In this document: in pieces, positions 32,525-43,902 of the stretch
Position numbering within the stretch: position 1 is the stretch's first letter
Layout of the letters: each line of letters begins with the position of its first letter
Origin: Aphrocallistes beatrix
Lineage: Eukaryota; Porifera; Hexactinellida; Sceptrulophora; Aphrocallistidae
NCBI GenBank assembly: GCA_963281255.1
Contig: OY725495.1
Span: forward strand, 1,984,001-2,048,000
Reading direction: 5' to 3'
DNA length: 64,000 bases
Position numbers and translations under genes: made by a program
Notes under the pieces: model-generated
Seen by the model: only the letters and a program-made list of their open reading frames with translations
Database searches by the model: none
What the model was told of the DNA's origin: nothing

Positions 32525-32715
32525 CATTCTTCCCCTCCTCCTCCCCTCTGCCCCCGCCTCTAACGCCCCCACTTCTGCCACCGCTTCTGCCACCGCTTCT
32601 AACGCCACCGCTTCTGCCCCTGCTTCTGGCCCCGCTTCTAACACCCCCCGCTTCTTCCCCCGCTTCTTCCACCGCTTCTGCCCCTGCTTCCCCACCACCT
32701 CTCCTGCCTCCCTCC
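32525..32715. repeat. Polypyrimidine minisatellite
   Basis: Imperfect repeats of 12-18 bp built on ACCGCTTCTGCC / CCCCGCTTCTAAC occupy the plus strand, almost purely C and T. The minus-strand frame of 66 residues is a low-complexity Glu/Ala/Gly/Arg product of the repeat and should not be taken as a gene. Such purine/pyrimidine strand bias can favour triplex or slippage. Confidence 0.7.
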
Positions 32716-32963
32716 CTCGCAAGAATCTGTTTCTAGATTAAAAATAAATATTTAATACGGAATAGCAAGCAAATAAATTTCTATCAACCGAACACTCGTT
32801 TCTAACAGTTTTAATAAATAGTAACTTTCCAAGGAACAAAAGTGTTCGGATAACCGAGGATATGCACTGTCTTGATCCAAGAGAAGTATACTAATTAAAA
32901 TTAGTGATGAGGCTAACAAAATATTGGAAATATTTTATATTTGTTCTGGCCTTATATTATATA

Positions 32964-33513
32964 CAAGCGCGCTCCGCTTGCTTGAGCTGCGCGGCTGGCG
33001 GTCACTTCGTGTCCGCCAGAGGGTCCCTTCGGTCGCCTGGAGGTGACATTGGTTAATTAAACGGGATATATCATTTCTAAATATGTCCATCTTAGTTTTA
33101 AAATCGATATCACTCGAAAAAACACCAAATTTGTCAATTTTTAAAATTTTGATGAGTAATGATGACGTCATAGCAAAGTGATGAGTCATCATTTTTGGAT
33201 GATAGTTGCATCATATGTGAGACGTGTTAGGATACAGATTCTATTAAAATTTCAGCCTTCTATCTCCTATAATGGCTGAGTTATGCCCGAATAACTGTGT
33301 TGCTTAACTTTTAAAAATGTGACTGACGTCATAATTCCATGATGAGTCGACATTTTCGTCTGAGCTCAGAACTTACTGGAGCCATAGCAAAAAGACTCCC
33401 ACATGCCAAAAATCAGCCTTCTGCGCCCTGCAGTTTCTTCAATCAATTCGTTACATATATATATATATATATACTATAATAAATATACAATAATCGAGTT
33501 TTTATAGTAAGGA
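32964..33513 (-). mobile_element. Complete non-autonomous Helitron (family Y)
   Basis: Read on the minus strand it starts TCCTTACTATAAAAACTCGA (preceded by A) at 33513 and ends in the hairpin region finishing GCGCGCTTG at 32964 (followed by T). The (TA)n tract lies at 33456-33476. Compared with 8934-9357 it retains the extra internal block with GGCAGTTTCTTCAATCAATT reversed. 550 bp, non-coding; the ORF at 32935-33192 is a chance frame found at the same place in other copies. Confidence 0.78.
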
Positions 33514-33559
33514 TTTACATGTTTTTTCATTGGTAAGAGAGATCCACAGCGATCTCTGA

Positions 33560-33990
33560 ACCTAATTCTGCATCCCCTACCATCTAACTACAACACCTTT
33601 ACCTGCATCCTGACTGCCTTCTGAATGGCAGTAGCAGTAAGCTCGTAACTCTAGCTACCTCGTTCATTGCAACTTCAGATCGTCTTTCCGACCTAGAGAA
33701 GCTGCACCGCCACAACGCACAGCTCAACTTTCTCCTAACGATTCAGTTCCCGTCTCTCCTGCCTTCGTCAACTTCGTCATATTCACAGATGATTCAGAAT
33801 GGGTTCGGCTGATCAGAGCTGAGTACCAGAGTCAGAGTGTTACTCCCTGTCCCATACCCCCAACCCCGACCCCCTCGCCCCCTCTCCTCCGAGACTTGCT
33901 CCAGGCGGTGGACTGGTTTCTCTATTTGTTATTAGGCAAAAAACTTCTATCAAAAGTAATTAATCACTTGACCATTGGGAGGGTGTGAGA
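33560..33990 (+). other. GC-richer island with an open frame of unknown meaning
   Basis: This tract is clearly richer in C and G than its surroundings. A frame without a start codon stays open from about 33645 to the TGA near 33988, roughly 113 codons, with a proline-rich run (PIPPTPTPSPPLLRD) after a stretch VNFVIFTDDSEWVRLIRAEY. Its last part enters the repeat that begins at about 33945. I do not recognise it. It could be a lost exon or simply a compositional accident. Confidence 0.35.
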
Positions 33991-34710
33991 AGCTCCATGG
34001 GGAGGCGAATAATTTTGGTGGAAGAAATCCCCTTGTGGAATTGAAGTTGTGGGGTTATAGACACGGGGGCTGTGAATACCCCAAGTGGCTAGTTGTGTAT
34101 CTGGCCGGTTTGGCCGGAGAGTTTCGAACGGCTGGAGTGCGTCCTGCTGACAGAGGGGGACGTGCTGCAGTCACATTTTCTCAGTCCCACTGTAATTCCA
34201 AATGAAAGGAACATACATTTCAATTACGGTATCAATGATAGTTACTAGACCAGGCTTGGAGTACAGTTTATATAATTATGATAACTCTAAACAGTACAGG
34301 GAACTCCGATTCATCCAAAATGCAGATATCAGCTGTATAAATAAATGATCTACATATATCATGCCGTCTCAAAGCCAAATAATCTACAATCAATTGGTTA
34401 GAAATAATATTGATCTCTCACATGTGAAGCATTTTGGACTATGGATAAGAACAATTGGCTTTGGAAAGTATTTTACTTTATCATCATTCGTCATTGGACC
34501 ATGGATAAATGACTTAGATTATATTTCCCGCTTCTGTATCTGAATGATATTTTCATTCATTATTAGTATAAATATAATGAAGATTTAACTCCAAACCCCT
34601 TGTAAATCCTTAAGGACTCCTTTTCTAACCTTCCTGCAAAAAGAAAATAAACTTGAAAATTTAAAAAAATCATTTATATACAAATAATGGTAGTATACGA
34701 GAGCGTTAAA
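33945..34710 (+). repeat. Dispersed repeat V, copy 1
   Basis: It is inverted and collinear with 42736-43475: shared words include TTAATCACTTGACCATTGGG, CAGTCCCACTGTAATTCCAA, TATCAGCTGTATAAATAAAT-like and CTTGTAAATCCTTAAGGACT-like tracts. Class unknown; no terminal repeats found. Confidence 0.6.
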
Positions 34711-35677
34711 TTAAGCGTATTTCTTAAAAATTAAATACCTTGACTCGCTAAATAAATCAGTATTATAACTATTTGTATGGGAAATTATGGGGTGTACGAA
34801 TACTTTTGTTCAGGCAGTGTATGTACCCTCATAAAAAGTATATTAGGAAGTGAGAACTAAGAATTTGGGCATATATTTACAACGATAGAGAGATATCTCT
34901 TTTTGGAACCTAAATGGGGATTTTTGACCGAATCTGGGAGCTCCAAGGCCAGAACTTTCAAAATAATTATCTAAAGTTCTCCAATTTTTCTGTACACATT
35001 ATTAACGACATTTGTATTCATTATTTAGCATAATAGCCACATTTGGGTACATATTTAATGATTATATTCGCCATTTTCTAATATATTCAAAGTTCTCCAT
35101 ATAATTTGTATTACAATCAAATCAATGATAAGTCGAGAAATATTTATTTTTTGACAAAGGATTGTTTGAGGAACCTATATATTTTCGCATATATCCTTTC
35201 ATTTAAGATTATAATAGATTATATATGTTCAATAGTTTATAGGGTATGACATTGGCCTCTTTCGGGACCATAGAGAGATATTATTCCCGAACTTTTTCCT
35301 ATAATAAGCGATATCTCACGAACAAATGGTCTGATCCGAACAAATTTTTTTGAAACGATCCGAATATTATTTCTGACCAATGATCGCTAAATATCTGATA
35401 TCAAACAGGCGATTTTTCGAGCATTATATAGTAAATGAACTCCCTCATAGAGCTATTGTGTTTGGAATTTATTTGGCCTTTCTTCTAAATCTTTGTGTTG
35501 TATAATCTCTAATGGAGCCAAAACAATGTTAACGTTCATATCATAAAAAAATATCAAATATGTTAAAAACTAATTGGTGATTGCGTCAAAAACCTCCAAT
35601 AATTTTCCAATTTTAGTAACACTAAACTTTAGGAGGTTAACTCATAAAAATCAAAATAAATACCGTCCAACTAGTAC

Positions 35678-38600
35678 TGTTGCGTGGTATTCTGAGGCAC
35701 CGTGGTATTTTGACGCACTAGTCAAATTAACCATGGATATTCAACTTGCGTGGTATTCTGAGGTACCGTGGTATTCTGAGGCAACACCAATCCTGTGATC
35801 ATGATGCGATCATTTACATAGTTCTAATTTATACAATGACTTTCTATTTGAGTGATGATACTTTATGTTTTCCCTGCTCTAAATAGTGTATTGTGCTTCA
35901 GGACCTGGAATGCTTAAATAATATGTTTATTCGTCTCATTATTCAAGACATACAATACAAATAGAAACAAATATGTGAGTATTCTATAATATTGTTTGAG
36001 AATTCAGGGGTTCTTCAATTATTCCGAAAGTGGGAGTGGACAATTGATCATAGATATCACTGGTTCGTAATGATTCGCAAAGTTCTCGATATATATTGCT
36101 AACTTTGTGTCCTTGCTACCTTTGAGTAGGCTCCAGCGTACCTGATGGCTAAATTTACTTTCTTGTAGTGTATTTAAGTAGTTGTCGTTTGCAATATAAA
36201 TATCAACTTGGAGAATTGCAGAAGCTGCCATGATCTCGATATCTCCACTCCAAACACCATCAAGATGTGGCATTTTTTCATTAAGGAAGTAGTCGCTAGG
36301 TGTAATGCGGAATTGTCTAAAATACCATCCTAGTTTGGTAGTGCCTTCGCTCGCAATGAAGTTAGAAATGATTCTTCGTAGTTGTTGGTGGCTGTCTTGT
36401 TCTCCTGTAATTATTTTTGATAGACACCTGAATAGACAGTTTCCATCACCTACAATAGCTTCCGTCTCCCAGGGTTGGTATCTATAGAGTGGCTCATCAA
36501 TAAGGTGATCTGGTTGCCTGCAATTAGTCTGGTATGTAAGACCCAACATCGCACACTTATCACGTTGCTATGCTTCGCCAACAACTGTAATTGTTTGACT
36601 TTTAACTGCCATATTGGGAATCCAGTTTTGCCAATCATCAGGGTATGTTTCCCATAGCATTGTGTTTAAGTATTGAATTGCCTAATTAGAAAGTTCAGAA
36701 TGAGAAGTGCCTGTCACTACACAAGAGTCAGACTCATGGTTTCATCCAGGCGTATTCGGTGCGCCTACAATTTAATCTTATATTGGTCTAAGCGCGCGAA
36801 AATTGCCTGAACTCCGATATCGTAATATTTAGTAGGCTAGCGCTAGGTGTATCAAAATAGCTAGAGGGATATTTTAGGCGCATATCCTACAAAAGCTGGA
36901 TGAAGCCCTGGGTACAGTCCACATAAAATCAGATAGGTTTCGTTGAAATTTTTGTCTTGAGTATTTTTAATGTTAAGGACACTCTTACAAACTTACCACT
37001 CCATACAAGACCTTTTCTGTATATTTTCCAGCTAACACGTCGCCGAACATAGGATACAAATCTGTTGTCCAGCCTAATAATTTTTCTCGAATCGCCTTTT
37101 TCTATAAATTAGATTTGTATAGTAATACTTGTAATATCAATATTTAATTTTGGAAGAGAAGCACCAATGAGTTTTGTTTTAGAGTGGTCTATTTAATGTC
37201 ACAAATAATGTCAAGTTTTGTTAAATCGTCCTTGGCAATACGGCAGAATACATACCATATAATCTTCACTTGAATCTTTTAGAAAAGTAAAAAGAAGTGT
37301 GTTCGGAACATACTCGTGATATCTATTAAGCATATTGTACAGTTGCTCATACAATGGAGTCATAAATGTTCCATCCAGAATATTCTGTATTACGATAGCC
37401 TGAAAATAAAATTTGAATGATAAACCTGCATCTAGGACAACAGACCAATTATTTTAAAGAAGAAAAAAAGTTAATGTCAATCTTAACTGGTTAAAAATTA
37501 GTATTTATATTTTTAATTAAAATTGGATGTTGTATCCATCCATAAATAGATTGAATAATATACAAACCTTGAGAGTGTTGAGATGTGCAATTATTGAGTC
37601 ACTAGGAAACCCAAAAATAATGGGGTCACAAAAAATATATTCTCAAATTTTGCTAAATGCTTAACAACTAACATAATACCACGGAATGGATAAATGTATT
37701 TAAGAATATCATCGAATGTATAGTTTACCACTTACTTTAATCCGTTTCTTGCCAAAGTATCAATATGAGAATCTGCTGTAATTATAATATTTGCTTTCGT
37801 GGACAAATTAGCATCCCGTTCAAAGTAAGGGCGAGCAATGTGGATAGGAATGCGTTTTTCTCTCTGCTTCCCTAGCTGGTCTTGTGATATTACTACATGG
37901 CTGTCAGTAACCCGTTTGACTGTTTGTGGCCCCATGTATTTTTGCTGTCTTTTAGTATTAGGCATTTTCTTTAATTTAGGCATGTTTGTGTATAATATCT
38001 TATCACCTGTTTTAATTTGAGGTCTACAAATGGAATAGAAAATTTATCAGTCATATCATCGTTACCTAAAGGTGGACTCACCACTTGAAAATTTATGCTA
38101 TATTTCATTGGAGAAGTTTATAATTTTTAAAAATATGCCTATGCTAGACTAATTTAAGCCAAATAAGATGAATTAGATAAAATAGTGCATATAAAACCTG
38201 AATCCGCCTCTTGCCATGTAGATCCGAAAATTTCCAATATTAAATAAAACACACCTGGTATCATTAACTTTCTTATCAAATTGCCTTTTCTGCCTTAATT
38301 CATCTGATCGAATCGAATTTGCTGCACATTTGTATATTTTAGCTCACTCATGGTCAATGGAAGATATCTCTTCAAGTCCTTGTTCTCGAAGTTCATCTTC
38401 TGTATTTTGGAATTCAGCGAATATGTTTTCCCTAACTCCAAATCTTCTTGTGGAGTGGGTATGGTATCATTGATCGCTGAGAGAAGATCCTCATACCTTG
38501 ACTCTCTTCCAAACATTACCATGTAAGGAGAATATCCGTGGGATTTCTTTTGGGTACTGTTCATGGAAAGAACTGCAGACTTTAGTAGCTCTGACCAATT

Positions 38601-40667
38601 CTTTTTAGTTTCAAGGTTCAGCTTGTTCAACCTTCCTAATTAATCGAAATATAATTTACCATGAGTAACTTTGTATAACAAAATTATAATATTGTGATGT
38701 AATTAATTAAGGGTAACATTCTGTAAAAATGGACAGAATATTAAAAGGTCCTTTAAATTTAATAACTTATTTACACAAAATGAATAATTTTTAAAATTTT
38801 GAAATTCTGCCCAATTAACCGACTATTCTCCCTTAATTAAGAAGTAGTTCAAGAAATATAAACATTACGTTTTGAGAATATTGTTATGTGCTTCAACTAA
38901 GCCATTAGCCATAGGGTGATAGGCACGGGTCTTACGATCGTCGATTCCTAGCTTTTGGTGAAATTCCTGAAATATCTACATATATAATAAGTTAATTAGT
39001 CGATATTGATGATAAACATAACGTATAAAATCAAGTTTCTAAACACACCTTGCTAGTAAACTCCTTTCCTTGGTCGTGCTGAATAACATTCGGTAATCCG
39101 ACATCAAGATATATATCTTTTAGATTCTCAAGAATCTCTTCAGATGTTTTAGATTTTAGTGCTCGAGCTACTACAAATTTACTCAAATAACACACAGTGA
39201 CAAGGATGTGTCGAAAACCGTCTTGAGTTACTGGGAGATCGCATATTAAATCCATCCCAATATGCAGCCATGGTCGATCTGGGGTGGAATAGGCTGTAGT
39301 TTCCTTTGTGGCTGTGGTGGCAATGAGGCTGTTAATTGGCATATCCCACATGATTTGACCTTTTTGAAATGATAAAATTGGTAAATTAAAAAAAGTTCAA
39401 GTTTAAGCGAAAACTTTAAGTAAGTAAACTTGTTTGAGGTTATAAGTTGAAGAAATGCTAATGAAAACCCTCTTGATTTACACTAATTCAAAGTTGCATT
39501 GTAGTAAATACACTAATCCGATTAAGATGGGAGAAAATTGATGCAGTTGAATAAGTTTGATAATTTTATACTTACATAGTCCTCGACGCAGGGATACATT
39601 CCTTTCCAAGTGAACCGCTGTTGTATTGCAGAATAGGTGGTGTTGATTCCAGGATGGCCTACCTGGTCATGCAGCTTCCTTAATATTCCCTGAACTTCCC
39701 CAGCTTTTGGCACTTCAACTTGCGTCTCTTTCTCATTAAGAATGATCCTCTTTAAAAGGCAAGTTTGAAACAAGTATGTACAACACTATACATTATAAAA
39801 CTTCTTACATATGAAAGCATTTTACTGCATAAATTACCTTGAATAGTTTATCTGATTCCTCAACTGAATACAGTGATATCTTTCTTCGGAAATTCTATTT
39901 TGTCTTGGATGTAGAGGATACCGCAGGAGGGTATACACCATTATAAAGGAAATTATGCATATCTTCATATTCCTTTGGCTCCATTAAGCAAATTCTGGAT
40001 ATTTGCTAATTTTGAATATTGAAAAATGACTAATAGTCAAGTTCGCTCTTATTGAATCCGAACGGCAAAAATGGTTCGTAATAAAGCAGTCATTAAAAAT
40101 TCAATCAACATGAAGAATTAAATAACCTTATAGTGAAATACAAATTTTATGAAGTCAAAATTGGGGTTTGTTCATAATAAGCGATCCTGATCGCATGATA
40201 GATTAAACTTAATTTTGTCATACTACTTGTAAGTCGGCATACAATATTCAAGTTGATTGAAAGACCAAAATGAAAATATTAATATTGATTTATAAAATTT
40301 GTCATTCGCGAATTAACTATCATTTATACATGTATAATATCTTTAGGATTCATAATTGTAATTGTTACATACTTAGATTGTCAACCCTGGAAATGCAACC
40401 AAATAAATGCAAACTTAATCGTGTAGTTTCAAAGTTACGTAGTTTGAACTTAGTTTTGACTTAGTAGTTTAAGAAAAACTTAATTTGAGTAGTTTGGTAA
40501 ATAATCAGGCCCCTGCAGGTCGTGAAGCACAATACACTATTTAGAGCAGGGAAAACAGGGAAAACAAGTATCACCACTCAAATGGAAAGTCATTGTATAA
40601 ATTAGAACTATGTAAATGATCGCATTATGATCACAGGATTGGTGTTGCCTCAGAATACCACGCAACA
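35678..40667 (-). mobile_element. Integrase/OTU transposon copy C (Ginger-like)
   Basis: Inverted ends TGTTGCGTGGTATTCTGAGG at both sides, extending inward for about 150-240 bp of good inverted similarity (to the tract with CACTATTTAGAGCAGGG). The left end has an extra block of about 80 bp in which the motif GTGGTATTCTGAGG is repeated four times. Target: GTAC before and ATAC after, a possible 4-bp duplication with one change; Ginger elements typically leave 4 bp. The element lies in X. It is the most complete of the three copies. Confidence 0.83.
36019..39984 (-). pseudogene. Split integrase-OTU transposase gene of copy C (about ten exons)
   Basis: Exons in coding order: 39838-39984 (start codon, EYEDMHNFLYNGVYP), 39576 to about 39749 (LHDQVGHPGINTT), 39049-39359 (V-K-S-C-G-I-C, then HIGMDLICDLPVTQDGFRH and NVIQHDQGKEFTSK), 38869-38975 (LGIDDRKTRAYHPMANGLVE, third acid), 38255-38635 (GYSPYMVMFGRES), 37736-38006 (KYMGPQTVKRVTDSHVVIS, GPY/F-like), about 37569-37601 (short), 37256-37399 and 36997-37101 (linker exons ending LYGV), 36019-36681 (OTU). 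With these joints, 35 residues separate the second Asp and the Glu (DD35E). The OTU part has VGDGNCLFRC (catalytic Asp and Cys) and NFANHYEPVISM (His). Breaks: TAG in the first exon near 39886, a 1-bp loss in a C run near 39285, a possible shift near 38305 and TAG near 36570 where copy A has Trp. The protein would act in the nucleus as transposase; the protease role is inferred only from the fold. Confidence 0.82.
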
Positions 40668-41228
40668 ATACTAACAGATGGTAGATCGCTCAGTAATCCA
40701 ATGAAATTAACAATAAAAAAAATTTTTTTAATAAGCCAGGCCAACTTTTTTGAGGGCGGTATCCTTAGCATCTCTTATAGCTCTACTTTCATCGTATGCT
40801 GTAAGCCAAACCATATGATTTTTCGCGGGCGGTATCCTTAATATTTCTGTTTACCATTGATATTTTTCCCTAATTTTGTTTGGAATATGTTATAATTCGT
40901 GTAGATGTGAATAAATACCTGTAAAAAATTGGTTTGAGATAGAAGCCTGAAAATTTCAGTAGTGTACAATACTATGTGTTATTGTAACAACATCGACGCT
41001 TTGATGGTTGCTTTGGGAGTTTAACACATACATTCAGAGAATGGCATATTTTTATTGATTCTTCCAATTCTAGTATTAAGGCAGTATTACTTCACAATGA
41101 CTATATTTTGTCCTGTATAATACCAATTGCATATTCGAAAAACTAGTCCCATGAAACAATGGTAATCCTATTAGAACATATCAAATACAATAGTACTTAC
41201 AATTGATGTATCTGTGTTTATTACCACC

Positions 41229-41720
41229 CTTTAGTAGATCCAAAGAAGGTTCTTTTGCCTCCTATCCTTAAGCTGGATCATATTTTAAGAATTTTGATAA
41301 AGCAATGGTAAAATTAAACGAAGAATGCGAAGATTTCCAGTGCATCAAATCGAAATTCCCAAAAATTATTAATGCGAAGATAAATGAAGTAGTATTCATA
41401 GGACCTCGGATCAGAGAATTTATTAATGATCAGTTTTTTGAAGAAACATTAAATATTTTGGAGAAAGCTGCCTGGAATTCGTTCAAATAAGTTTCTGGGA
41501 AACCACAGATCAACAGACTTTCAACAAATAATTCAGACACTTCTTCATACATACAATGCTTTGGGATGTAATATGTCTCTAGAGTTACACTTTCTCTATT
41601 CCCCCTAAAATGTTGGTGATGTGAGTGAAGAAAACGGAGATAGATCGCAACTAGGGAAAATAGATATAAGTAAATATAATGCCTTTCTGATTTAGGAATA
41701 GTTCTGCTCACTTGTATAAA
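41229..41720 (+). pseudogene. C-terminal fragment of a recurrent transposon-associated protein
   Basis: Starting with DPKKVLLPPILKLDHIL, then after a frameshift NFDKAMVKLNEECEDFQCI, followed by K-F-P-K-I and V-F-I-G-P-R-I-R-E-F. The frame of 41305-41490 ends LEKAAWNSFK; the next frame continues FLGNHRSTDFQQIIQ, LGCNMSLELHFL and NVGDVSEENGDR. From memory this order (DPKKVLLPPLHIKLG; FVKA; GPQIREL; W-x-S-F; FLGN; LGCNMS.K.HFL.SH; SEEQGE) belongs to an uncharacterised, highly repeated protein of invertebrate genomes, the same one suspected at 1393-1521. At least two frameshifts. It stops before the foldback at 41760. Confidence 0.65.
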
Positions 41721-41759
41721 ATACAACTGAATCTATTGATTATACAGTATAATTTGGTT

Positions 41760-42722
41760 TAATACTAGGATACAGTAAAAACTAATGGAAATCAAGCCTT
41801 TCCGAAGAAAATTGCTTTGTAGCCTGTTCTTAGCACTCAAAAAATCAATTTTACAAAGGAGAAATCTTTAGATACAAAGGTCATAGAGTAAAAAATTCGA
41901 CGGTTTTGGAAAGATCTCGACACGTAGAACAAAATGATAGAGACAGATTTTGATATTCTACTTTGGAAAAACGTTAAGAATAATTGAGTAAAAGAGGGAT
42001 AAGCCATTTAAGTTTCCTTGAATGTCCTCTTTAAATTAGGAGATTTCTGGGAAAAAAAATATTTCTTGCTTCTTGAGCTCCCGAAAAGTGTATTTTTGCA
42101 GATAACTAATCGAGAACAGTTTCCACCAAAAATTTCAGGAGAAAATAATGAAAACTTTTTGAATTAGTTCTGGAAGAAAACACCAACCTTAAGGTTGGTG
42201 TTTCCTTCCAGATCTAACTCAAAAAGTTTTCATTATTTTCTCCTGAAATTTTTTTGGAAACTGTTCTCGATGAGTGAGGAGCTCAAGAAGCAAGAATTTT
42301 TACCCCCCCAAATCACCTAATTTATAGAGGACATTCAAGGAAACTTCAATGGCTTATGCCTCTTTTACTCAATTATTCTTGCACGAAATGGTTGAATAAA
42401 GTAAATAATAGGAATCGAATTTTCAATTTTAGCCCAATTAATTTTTTCTTTCCAATTTCGTTGCTACAATATTTAGAAGCAGATTTTCGAAGCGAAAAAT
42501 ATTTTAACGTTTTTCTAAAGTAGAATACCGAATATCTGTCTCTATCATTTTGTTCTATGTGACGAGATCTTTCCAAAACCGTCGAATTTTTACTCTATGA
42601 CCTTTGTAACTAAAGATTCTTCCTTTGTAAAATTGATTTTTTGAGTGCCAAAAACAGGCTACAAAGCAATTTTCTTCGGAAAGGCTTGATTTCCATTAGT
42701 TTTTACTGTATCCTAGTATTAG
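41760..42722. repeat. Large foldback element (family Z)
   Basis: Two arms meet at a perfect junction CACCAACCTTAAGGTTGGTG near 42190 and pair over several hundred bases: AAACTTTTTGAATTAGTTCT opposite AGATCTAACTCAAAAAGTTT, and outer ends TAATACTAGGATACAG on both sides. The right arm has about 150 bp that the left arm lacks (42365-42520), so the element is asymmetric. Half copies are at 1-180 and 4067-4612. The frame at 42373-42576 is a repeat artefact. Confidence 0.8.
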
Positions 42723-42735
42723 CGCTCCCGTATAC

Positions 42736-43475
42736 TACTGTTATTTGTCTAAAAAGAATCTTTTTTTCAAATTTTTAATTTTCTTTTCTTTTTGCAGTAA
42801 GGTTAGAAACGGAGTCCTTTAGGATTTACAAGGGGTTTGGAGTTAAATAATCATTATATTTATACTACAAATGAATGAAAATATAATTCAGATACAGAAG
42901 CGGGAAAGATGATCTAAGTCATTTATCCATGATCCAATTACAAATGATGAGAAAATAAAATACTTTCCTAATCCAATTGTTCTTATCCATGGTCCAAAAA
43001 TGCTTCACGTGTGAGAGATCAATATTTATTTCGAACCAATTGATTGTACATTATTTAGCTTTGAGAAGGGAATGATTTATGTAGATCATTTATTTATACA
43101 TCTGATATCTGCATTATGGATGAATCGGAGCTCCCTGTACTGTTTAGAGAGGGTATACTGTACTCCAAGCCTGGTATAGTAACTAGCGTTGATATCGTAA
43201 TTGAAATTTATATTTCTTTCATTTGGAATTACAGTGGGACTGAGAAAATGTGGCCATAAGACGTGCTCCAGAAGTGGGAATCTCTGCGGCCAAACCCGCC
43301 AGTTACACAAACAGTCATTTGGGCTATTCACAGCCCACGGTGTCTAAAACCCCCACACCTTCAACTTCACAAAAGGATTTCTTCGACCAATATTATTCGC
43401 CTCCCAATGGTCAAGCGATTAATCAAATCCACGACACCATAATTATATTCTTGCAACCCAAGTGGCCAGCCAAAT
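42736..43475 (-). repeat. Dispersed repeat V, copy 2
   Basis: Inverted relative to copy 1 at 33945-34710. The plus-strand frame 43250-43480 (76 residues) is partly conserved in wording with the reverse of copy 1, around D-F-F-x-Q-x-Y-S-P-P, but it also contains many chance differences, so I do not call a gene. Confidence 0.6.
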
Positions 43476-43902
43476 GGTAGGCTTATCAACATTTCCAATC
43501 AAAACCAGCATGTTCAGAGTTACTACAAAAATAATTTTAGTTTCTTGTAATGTTGTGATAGAATTCTAAATATAGCTAGCCATGTACAGTACACATGCAC
43601 ATGTTGATATTTTTAGAATTTTGCCAATTATGGATGATGTTTGCATTTCTCAATTTCTTACTAACCTAAATTCCAATTACACTTAGTTGTAACGTGCTTA
43701 CATATCTACTGTTATGTGTACATTGCTATTGTGACATATTGTTGTCTGGGATGGAAAATGAAACTTTGAATGGGGCACCTCCCAATAACGCGCACCCCTA
43801 TGTGGTCTCTAAAAAAACTTTTTGTTCGCATAAAATATGTTGAAAGTACTGTTAGTCCAAATACCATCAAGGATATTTATCAATCTATTTTTGTTGATTA
43901 TA

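Larger units (their letters stand above)
34826..40764 (+). mobile_element. Element X copy split by integrase/OTU copy C
   Basis: X sequence runs from about 34826 (the left third is missing) to 35677, and resumes at 40668-40764. It ends with GAGGGCGGTATCC, then TTAG where other copies have TTAA. A second, inverted X terminus lies immediately after it at about 40770-40846 (CGCGGGCGGTATCC then TTAA), so two X ends stand almost back to back. Non-coding. Confidence 0.72.

Noticed and set aside
32522..32722. Glu/Ala/Gly-rich 66-residue protein
   Set aside because: Direct translation of a C/T minisatellite; no start context or flanking exons.
32935..33192. Conserved 85-codon frame seen also at 26362-26619 as a Helitron-encoded protein
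   Set aside because: The frame recurs only because the repeat copies are similar; it crosses the hairpins, lacks any motif and is broken in other copies.
18076..40667. Gypsy-type LTR retrotransposons as the source of the integrase
   Set aside because: The ends are inverted, not direct, repeats; no reverse transcriptase, RNase H or protease-pol frame lies between them; and the gene has many short introns, which a retrotransposon would lose.
43250..43480. 76-codon frame in repeat V as a gene
   Set aside because: Only partly preserved in the second copy of the repeat, with no domain; it is better explained as repeat sequence.
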